In this document: positions 59,802 through 64,000 of the stretch, piece after piece
Position numbering within the stretch: position 1 is the first letter of the stretch
How the letters are laid out: each line of letters starts with the position of its first letter
Assembly: GCA_025964555.1 (NCBI GenBank)
Contig: JAOPYQ010000031.1
Span: 37,906 to 101,905 of the forward strand
Direction of reading: 5' to 3'
DNA: 64,000 nucleotides
From: Thermoleophilia bacterium
GTDB taxonomy: Bacteria > Actinomycetota > Thermoleophilia > Gaiellales > SKUG01
Notes under the pieces: generated by a model
What the model was told of the DNA's origin: nothing
Database searches by the model: none
The model's input: only the letters and a program-made list of their open reading frames with translations
Program-made: the position numbers and the translations under genes

Positions 59802-60397
59802 CGGGCGGGCGTGGTGGCCGCGTCGGCGGTGGATGAGCGCGCCGTGGAGCCGGCCTTCGGCGCCTTCGTCCGCGCCTTGTTCACAGCGACGCCCGCCGCT
59901 TCGTCGGCAGCCTTGTCGAAGGCGCCGGGCGGAATGGCGCCTTCCGCATCGGGAGCGTCGACCGGCTGGGACGCCTCGGCGGTTCGGTCCTTGACGGGCG
60001 GGCGCTCGGTCTGGGCGCGCAGTCCAGTCCAGGCGAGCACGGCGATGCCGACGAGGCTCAGCACCACGAGCGTACGCATCGTGCGGCGGCCGCGGCGGTC
60101 ACGTTCCTGTGCGAGGCCGGGCCGACCGAGCGCTGGGCTCGCGTGATCGTCGATCTCCTCGAAGCGGCCGAAGCGCGCGTTGTACTCGTCCACGAACAGC
60201 TGTGCGTCGAGGCCGAGGTAGCGCGAGTACGTACGCAGGAAGCCGCGAACGAACACGGGACCCGGCAGCACGTCGAAGTCCTCGGTCTCGAGCGCCGCGA
60301 GGTACTTGGAGCGGATCTTGGTGTCCTGCTCCGCGATCACCAGGTCGATGCGACGACGCTGGCGCGCCTCGCGGAGGTTGTTTCCGAGCTCGAACAT
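59798..60397 (-). CDS. RodZ-like HTH and single-membrane-helix protein
   Basis: A 199-residue protein: Cro-like HTH_25 domain (residues 3-75: LGNNLREARQRRRIDLVIAE and YLAALETEDFDVLPGPVFVR, then GFLRTYSRYLGLD), a basic linker, one membrane helix (about 107-124, LVVLSLVGIAVLAWTGL) and an Ala/Thr/Pro-rich extracellular tail. RodZ links MreB to the cell wall; this shorter form lacks the large periplasmic domain. It is coupled to cinA by a stop/start overlap. The ATG has TTATACGAT just upstream, so a near-leaderless promoter is possible. Confidence 0.8.
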   Translation of the reverse strand: MFELGNNLREARQRRRIDLVIAEQDTKIRSKYLAALETEDFDVLPGPVFVRGFLRTYSRYLGLDAQLFVDEYNARFGRFEEIDDHASPALGRPGLAQERDRRGRRTMRTLVVLSLVGIAVLAWTGLRAQTERPPVKDRTAEASQPVDAPDAEGAIPPGAFDKAADEAAGVAVNKARTKAPKAGSTARSSTADAATTPAR

Positions 60398-60510
60398 CTG
60401 CGTCAGATCGTATAAGACCCCACCTCAGGACGCGGCAGGCGTGCGGCTCGGCGGCCGACGTCGGCCCGAACCGGTGGCCCCCTTGACCCCCGGGGCTCGC
60501 TCGGGCATTC

Positions 60511-60530
60511 GAGCGGGCTCGAGCCCACTC
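60511..60530. terminator. Near-perfect palindrome after the ABC permease operon
   Basis: GAGCGGGCTCGAGCCCACTC is palindromic except for one G-T wobble, and lies within 30 bases past the last permease gene. It lacks a real loop and a T tail, so it could equally be an operator. The same 140 bases contain the perfect palindrome GGCCGACGTCGGCC (60453-60466). Confidence 0.3.
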
Positions 60531-60537
60531 GCTCCGC

Positions 60538-61410
60538 TCAGTGCTTGACGTACGGCTTGCCGACGGCGGCGGGTGCGACGCTCTTGCCCACGAAGCCGGC
60601 GAGCGCGACGAGCGTGATGATGTACGGGATCGAGTTGAGCAGCTCGGGCGAGCCGAACGGCAGGCGCGAGGCGAGCCCCTGTGAGAAACCGAACAGCAGG
60701 CACGCGAACAGCACCGGCACGGGCTTCCACTTGCCGACGATGAGCGCCGCCAGCGCGATGAACCCGTTGCCGGCGACCATGTTCTCGGTGTACGAGGACA
60801 CGTTGAACGAGATGAAGGCACCGCCGAGGCCTGCGAGCGCGCCGCTGATGATGACGGCGATGTAGCGCATGCGGTACACGTTGATGCCGACGGTGTCCGC
60901 GGCGCGCGGATGCTCGCCGACGGATCGCAGTCGCAGCCCGAACGGCGTCTTGAAGACCACGAAGGCAGTGAGGGCGACGAGCGCGAGCGCGAGCGGCACG
61001 AGCAGGCTCACGCCGCCGGGCTTGGGGGGCGTCGAGAGCTCCGCCGGCGATCCCTCGGCGCCGAACAGCGTCAGGTTGAGGAAGTTCACGAGGCCGGCGG
61101 CGATCAGGATGATCGCGGTGCCGCTGACGATCTGGTCCGCCTGGAACGTGACCGTCGCCACCGCGTGCAGCGCGGCGAGCGCCATGCCCGCGAGCATCGC
61201 GCCGACGAGCCCGATCACCCACGATCCGGTCTGCACGCTCACGTAGATCGCGAAGAACGCGCCGGCCGTCATCATGCCCTCGAGCGCGATGTTGACGATG
61301 CCGCTGCGCTCGCTGAAGAGCCCGCCGAGCGCGGCGAAGATGAGCGGCGGCGCATACGTGAGCGTCGCGATGCCGAGGCCGAAGATCCAGACGTCGATGA
61401 ACTGTTCCAC
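60538..61410 (-). CDS. ABC transporter permease, nucleoside (BmpA-type) importer, subunit 2
   Basis: A 290-residue membrane protein of the BPD_transp_2 family with about eight helices. GGLFSERSGIVNIALEGMMT is the diagnostic opening (G-E-x-x-G-V-x-N-I-x-x-E-G-M/L), and GEHPRAADTVGINVYRMRYI is the EAA-like cytoplasmic loop that contacts the ATPase. It pairs with the permease encoded just upstream, whose last base is the first of this gene. Family members import purine or general nucleosides (YufQ, NupC-like). Confidence 0.9.
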   Translation of the reverse strand: MEQFIDVWIFGLGIATLTYAPPLIFAALGGLFSERSGIVNIALEGMMTAGAFFAIYVSVQTGSWVIGLVGAMLAGMALAALHAVATVTFQADQIVSGTAIILIAAGLVNFLNLTLFGAEGSPAELSTPPKPGGVSLLVPLALALVALTAFVVFKTPFGLRLRSVGEHPRAADTVGINVYRMRYIAVIISGALAGLGGAFISFNVSSYTENMVAGNGFIALAALIVGKWKPVPVLFACLLFGFSQGLASRLPFGSPELLNSIPYIITLVALAGFVGKSVAPAAVGKPYVKH

Positions 61411-62515
61411 TACGACTTCACCATCCCCGACCCGCCGCGTTCACCGAACACGCCGACGATTCGGTTGGAGAGACGGCGGAAGACCAGGTCGATACCGACG
61501 AACAGCACGATCACGCCCTGGATGACGCCGATGAGCTTCGTGGCCACGCCGCTCGGCAGCGTGTTGTCGTTCTGGATGCCGACGGCGCCCGAGTCGAGCG
61601 CCCCCATGAGCAGCCCCGCGAAGAGGCAACCGAACGCGGTGTTGCGGCCGAGCAGCGACACGGCGATTCCGGCGAAGCCGATCTGGATGACCGCGAGCTC
61701 GCTCTTCTGGAGGCGCTCGAGCTCACCCAGCGTGGCGACGGCGCCGCCGAGGCCCGCGAACGCGCCGGCGATGAACATCGCGATGACGGTGATCTTCGTG
61801 ACGCTCATGCCACCGTACTCCGCGGCGTCGGGCTGCAGGCCTACCGCGCGGATCTGGTAGCCGAGGGCAGTGCGGCCGATGAGGAACCACGCGAACCCGG
61901 CCGCGAGGAGGGCGACGAGCACGCCGACGTGCACCTCGGTGAACGGGTCCGGGCGCCAGAACACGGGCAGCTGCGCGCTCGTCTCGAACGACTTGCTCGC
62001 GGGGATCGACGATCCCTTCTCCTGCAGCGGCCCGCCGAGCCCGAGCAGGTACTCGCCGAAGCGGATCGCGATGTAGTTGAGCATGATGGTCACGACGACC
62101 TCGTGCGCACCGCGTGCGACCTTGAGGAAGCCGGCGAGCGCGCCCCACAGTCCGCCGGCGATCGCCGCGCCCACGAGCGCGACGATCCAGTGCGACGCGC
62201 CGGGCAGCGAACCGAGCTTGATGCCGACCACGCCCGCGAGGATGAGCCCCATGATCGCCTGGCCGTTGCCGCCGATGTTGAAGAGCCCCGCGCGGAACGC
62301 GACCATGACGCTCAACCCGGTGAGGATGATCGGTGCCGATCGCAGCATCGTGGCGCCGATCGCGCTCGGCGAGCCGACCGCGCCGCGGATGAGCGAGCCG
62401 TACGCCGCGAACGGATCCCAGCCCGTGACGAGGTAGGTCAGCACCATGCCGACCGCCATCGCGGCGATGACCGCCAGGAACGGCACGAGGATCGCTTCGG
62501 CGTTGATTCGTCGGG

Positions 62516-62519
<4 letters not shown>
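61410..62519 (-). CDS. ABC transporter permease, nucleoside (BmpA-type) importer, subunit 1
   Basis: A 369-residue BPD_transp_2 protein with ten or so helices. AFRAGLFNIGGNGQAIMGLI matches the family motif, and IRAVGLQPDAAEYGGMSVTK is the coupling loop. Larger than its partner by about 80 residues, as usual for the first permease (YufP type). Its start overlaps the stop of the ATPase gene by 4 bases. Confidence 0.9.

Positions 62520-64000
<1,481 letters not shown>

Overview
The window is GC-rich chromosomal DNA, almost completely coding, from a flagellated actinobacterium. Four things point there: a MurT/GatD lipid II amidation pair, a DUF2510-type membrane protein, a recA gene with the Gram-positive LexA box CGAAC-N4-GTTCG, and many secreted or membrane proteins without an outer-membrane machinery. 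Flagella in this setting make the class Thermoleophilia (Solirubrobacterales or Patulibacter-like) my best guess. There is no rRNA gene here to prove it. I saw no tRNA, IS element, prophage or CRISPR array.

Left third (1-22 kb): a basal-body/export cluster read leftward in the order HDOD gene, flgB, flgC, fliE, fliF, fliG, fliH, fliI, fliJ, lytic transglycosylase, fliK (fliK runs off the left edge). This normally tight operon is opened in three places. Between fliE and fliF sits an opposite-strand DUF559/AbiEi-like nuclease gene flanked by two copies of a paired palindrome. Between fliH and fliI sits a secreted NHL-propeller gene with its own promoter. Between fliI and fliJ sit two large paralogous proteins of unknown function on the opposite strand, plus a third orphan gene. 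Around the start of the cluster lie genes typical of motility or c-di-GMP signalling: an HDOD protein, an HD-GYP protein with degenerate metal ligands, and a FapA/DUF342 protein.

Middle (22-45 kb): small orphan genes with a class II glutamine amidotransferase and a family 4 glycosyltransferase; a homing-endonuclease-repeat DNA-binding protein; the coupled murT-gatD-NDH-2 operon; membrane proteins, including a tandem paralogous pair; a Nudix-dut-hflX run; a membrane HD-GYP protein; an LL-DAP-type aminotransferase; an AlkZ-like glycosylase; dapF; a TPR-Nudix fusion; a metallophosphoesterase; and a phospholipase D-family protein.

Right third (45-64 kb): miaA, a lipoprotein, miaB, a 1306-residue secreted beta-propeller protein, an orphan membrane protein, a secreted D-glucuronyl C5-epimerase-like protein and its partner, SOS-controlled recA, cinA with a RodZ-like HTH membrane protein, and a nucleoside-type ABC transporter (two permeases and an ATPase cut by the right edge).

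The points most worth a second look are the REP/BIME-like palindromes around the DUF559 nuclease, the cargo genes inside the flagellar operon, and a set of orphan proteins with Pro/Ala/Thr-rich N-termini and no signal peptide, several of which share an alpha/beta motif.
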